From NCBI GenBank assembly GCA_046727175.1, contig JBKPCD010000065.1, positions 1-7,109 of the forward strand: DNA of 7,109 nt, in the 5' to 3' direction. The stretch's first letter is position 1. Each line of letters begins with the position of its first letter. This stretch comes from JBKPCD01 sp046727175. GTDB lineage: Bacteria > Acidobacteriota > Vicinamibacteria > Vicinamibacterales > 2-12-FULL-66-21. Made by a program: the position numbers and the translations under genes. Below are positions 5,592 to 7,109 of this stretch, piece after piece. The notes under the pieces are model-generated. The model worked only from the letters and a program-made list of their open reading frames with translations, ran no database searches and was not told the DNA's origin.

Positions 5592-6032
5592 ATGGCGACA
5601 CAACACGCGATGGATGAAGCCGACATTCGGCGGCGAGTCAACGAGTTGGTGGAAGCGATTCGCGCCATGGACCTCGAGAGTGTGACGTCGATTTGCGCTC
5701 CTATCCTCGTCTCGTACGACGTGGGACCGTTGCTGCGGCAGATGGGTGCAGAGGCAAAAAGGAACAACTGGGTGCAGGCATTCACGATGTTCCAACCTCC
5801 GCTGGGCTATGAGATTCGCGACCTCGAGATCACCATGGGCGATGACGTGGCGTTCGGGCACAGCGTCAATCGGTTGAGCGGCACCATGAAGAATGGGCAG
5901 AGCTGGGGTGGCTGGGTTCGATGGACGGCGTGCTTTCGGAAAATCGATGGCAACTGGCTCATGGTCCATGACCATGTCTCGGTGCCTCTCGATCCGGCAA
6001 GTGGAAAAGCGTTGCTGAATCTCGAACCCTGA
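5592..6032 (+). CDS. SnoaL/NTF2-like (ketosteroid isomerase-like) protein
   Basis: An intact 146-residue, single-domain protein of the SnoaL_3/YybH-like group in the NTF2 superfamily, soluble and presumably cytoplasmic. The opening helices DEADIRRRVNELVEAIRAMD (8-27) and the first strand SICAPILVSYDVGP are followed by the strands YEIRDLEITMGDDVAFGHSV (73-92) and WVRWTACFRKIDGNWLMVHD (108-127). The last of these is the typical central strand pair. Members act as isomerases, hydrolases or ligand binders, and the fold alone does not tell which. The ATG at 5592 is chosen because AAGGAG lies a few bases upstream; an in-frame GTG at 5496 would run through the hairpin. The domain type is the same as the one fused to the ECF41 sigma factor nearby, but the ECF41 motifs DGGGK and NPDKL are absent. 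Confidence 0.88.
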   Translation: MATQHAMDEADIRRRVNELVEAIRAMDLESVTSICAPILVSYDVGPLLRQMGAEAKRNNWVQAFTMFQPPLGYEIRDLEITMGDDVAFGHSVNRLSGTMKNGQSWGGWVRWTACFRKIDGNWLMVHDHVSVPLDPASGKALLNLEP

Positions 6033-6042
6033 CTGTGATGGC

Positions 6043-6063
6043 GGGTTGTGGCCGCGGCAGCCC
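6043..6063 (+). terminator. Weak hairpin downstream of the SnoaL-like gene
   Basis: GGGTTG (6043-6048) pairs with CAGCCC (6058-6063) with one G-U pair around a 9-base GC-rich loop, beginning 10 bases after the stop. A pyrimidine-rich but not T-rich stretch follows. It is a possible terminator only. Confidence 0.25.
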
Positions 6064-6087
6064 TACCTCTTCTAGGTGGACTGGTTC

Positions 6088-6105
6088 CTCTCTCTCTCGC
6101 GCGCG
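6088..6105. repeat. Simple CT run joined to alternating CG
   Basis: Eleven bases of alternating C and T run directly into eight bases of alternating C and G in the gap between the SnoaL-like and the first reductase gene. Alternating CG can adopt Z-form DNA. An 8-base palindrome GCAATTGC lies just downstream at 6116-6123. No function is claimed. Confidence 0.4.
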
Positions 6106-6171
6106 TGCTCGTATGGCAATTGCGATCTAGCGCGGGCGGTTCGTCCTAAATTAAAAGGAGGAGAGTGACCC

Positions 6172-6843
6172 GTGCGGAAGATTATCGTCGGCGCCCAGGT
6201 CTCCATGGATGGCGTCATGCAGGCCCCCGGCGGCCCGTGGGAGGATCCGACCAAGGGCTTCAAGTTCGGCGGCTGGGTGATGCCCTATTTCGATGAGGTG
6301 TTTGGCGAAGAGATCGACCGCGTCTTCAAGGAGAAATTCGACCTCCTGCTCGGCCGCAAGGCCTACGAGATTTTCGCGGCGTATTGGCCGTACTACGACG
6401 AAGACGCCCCTGATGGCGGCATCGCCAAGCTGTTCAAGGACATCAAGAAATACGTGGTTTCGCGCTCCGGCGACGTCGATGCGAGTTGGCAGGGCTCGGT
6501 GCTGCTGCGAGACATCGCCGACGTAGAGCGTTTGCGGGAAGACGATGGCCCGAACCTGGTCACCCAGAGCAGCACCGAACTTGTGCACGCGCTGCTCACG
6601 AACGACCTCGTCGACGCGATGAGCACCTTCACAGTGCCGGTCGTGCTCGGCGGCGGCAAAAAGCTGTTCGCGGACAGCTCAGCGCCGCACAGCTACAAGC
6701 TGACCAGATCGCGAGTCTCGAGTACGGGCCTCATGATCGCGCACTATGAGCGCGGCGGCGCGGTCAAGGTAGCCGACGCCGCCCTCGCCGAGCCGAGTAA
6801 AGCGGAAACGGCGCGGCAAGAGCGCATGAAGCGCGAGGGCTAA
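6172..6843 (+). CDS. DHFR/RibD C-terminal-fold reductase family protein
   Basis: An intact 223-residue protein of the dihydrofolate reductase-like RibD_C group (YwjB/YyaP-like), presumably an NADPH-dependent cytoplasmic reductase of unknown substrate. N-terminal IIVGAQVSMDGVM (4-16) is the first strand and substrate loop. FDLLLGRKAYEIFAAYWP (56-73) is the conserved central segment. IKKYVVSRS (91-99) and VVLGGGKKLF (157-166) are the nucleotide-binding parts. The usual GS at the start of the second cofactor loop is here SS (TQSSTELVHALL). A charged tail, ARQERMKREG, ends the protein. The GTG at 6172 is set by AAGGAGGAG (6155-6163), 8 bases upstream, the strongest plus-strand ribosome site in the window. 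From memory, rhizobial proteins read very similarly over the whole length, tail included, which hints at transfer from a proteobacterium; that is inference. Confidence 0.93.
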   Translation: MRKIIVGAQVSMDGVMQAPGGPWEDPTKGFKFGGWVMPYFDEVFGEEIDRVFKEKFDLLLGRKAYEIFAAYWPYYDEDAPDGGIAKLFKDIKKYVVSRSGDVDASWQGSVLLRDIADVERLREDDGPNLVTQSSTELVHALLTNDLVDAMSTFTVPVVLGGGKKLFADSSAPHSYKLTRSRVSSTGLMIAHYERGGAVKVADAALAEPSKAETARQERMKREG

Positions 6844-6860
6844 TCTCACCTTGATCGCGA

Positions 6861-6866
6861 TACGCT
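6861..6866 (+). promoter_or_regulatory. Possible -10 element of a leaderless promoter for the second reductase
   Basis: TACGCT, a TANNNT-type -10 box, ends 6 bases before the ATG at 6873. No ribosome site lies between the two, so the mRNA could begin at the start codon. I see no convincing -35 element at the right distance, and the six-base match is short. Confidence 0.25.
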
Positions 6867-6872
6867 TACGTC

Positions 6873-7109
<237 letters not shown>

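Noticed and set aside
6120..6152. Sigma70 promoter TTGCGA / TAAATT before the first reductase
   Set aside because: The spacing is 21 bases and the start of transcription would fall inside the ribosome site.

Overview
The window is a piece of a GC-rich bacterial chromosome, with about ten densely packed genes on both strands. The gene content (BKACE, ECF41 sigma factor, DoxX, SnoaL-like and DHFR-like proteins) is common in soil bacteria such as Acidobacteriota, Gemmatimonadota, Actinomycetota and Proteobacteria. No rRNA, tRNA or lineage marker is present, so I do not assign a phylum. There is no insertion sequence, integrase, CRISPR array or attC site.

Layout. Bases 2-256 (+) are the tail of a small membrane protein. 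Bases 354-1103 (+) encode an intact beta-keto acid cleavage enzyme (BKACE, DUF849). It converges on a minus-strand block that runs from about 4810 down to 1134. In transcription order that block holds an autoregulatory promoter, a 37-codon leader ORF, an ECF41-type sigma factor, a DoxX-like membrane protein, an isoprenylcysteine carboxyl methyltransferase (ICMT)-like membrane methyltransferase, a membrane-anchored class I methyltransferase and a GNAT acetyltransferase. Divergent from it on the plus strand are a five-helix membrane protein (4884-5489), a SnoaL/NTF2-like protein (5592-6032) and two consecutive DHFR/RibD-fold reductases (6172-6843, and 6873 to the window end).

The most notable element is the 125-base intergenic region 4759-4883. 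It holds two copies of TGTCACA-N16-CGTC, one on each strand and pointing outward, which match the ECF41 promoter consensus exactly as I recall it. One copy should drive the sigma factor's own transcript, through a leader ORF with a strong Shine-Dalgarno sequence. The other ends only eight bases before the ATG of the membrane protein, so that mRNA should be leaderless or nearly so. This predicts a self-activating ECF41 switch whose partner is an uncharacterised membrane protein, not the usual carboxymuconolactone decarboxylase, oxidoreductase or epimerase partners.

The second notable feature is damage. The three adjacent genes between 1663 and 3531 (DoxX, ICMT-like, class I methyltransferase) carry five frame breaks. 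Four, and possibly all five, are explained by loss of one base from a G/C run; one could instead be loss of a 7-base tandem copy. All other genes are intact. This is either a local run of sequencing or assembly errors or a recently decaying operon segment. The protein family signatures continue cleanly on both sides of every break.
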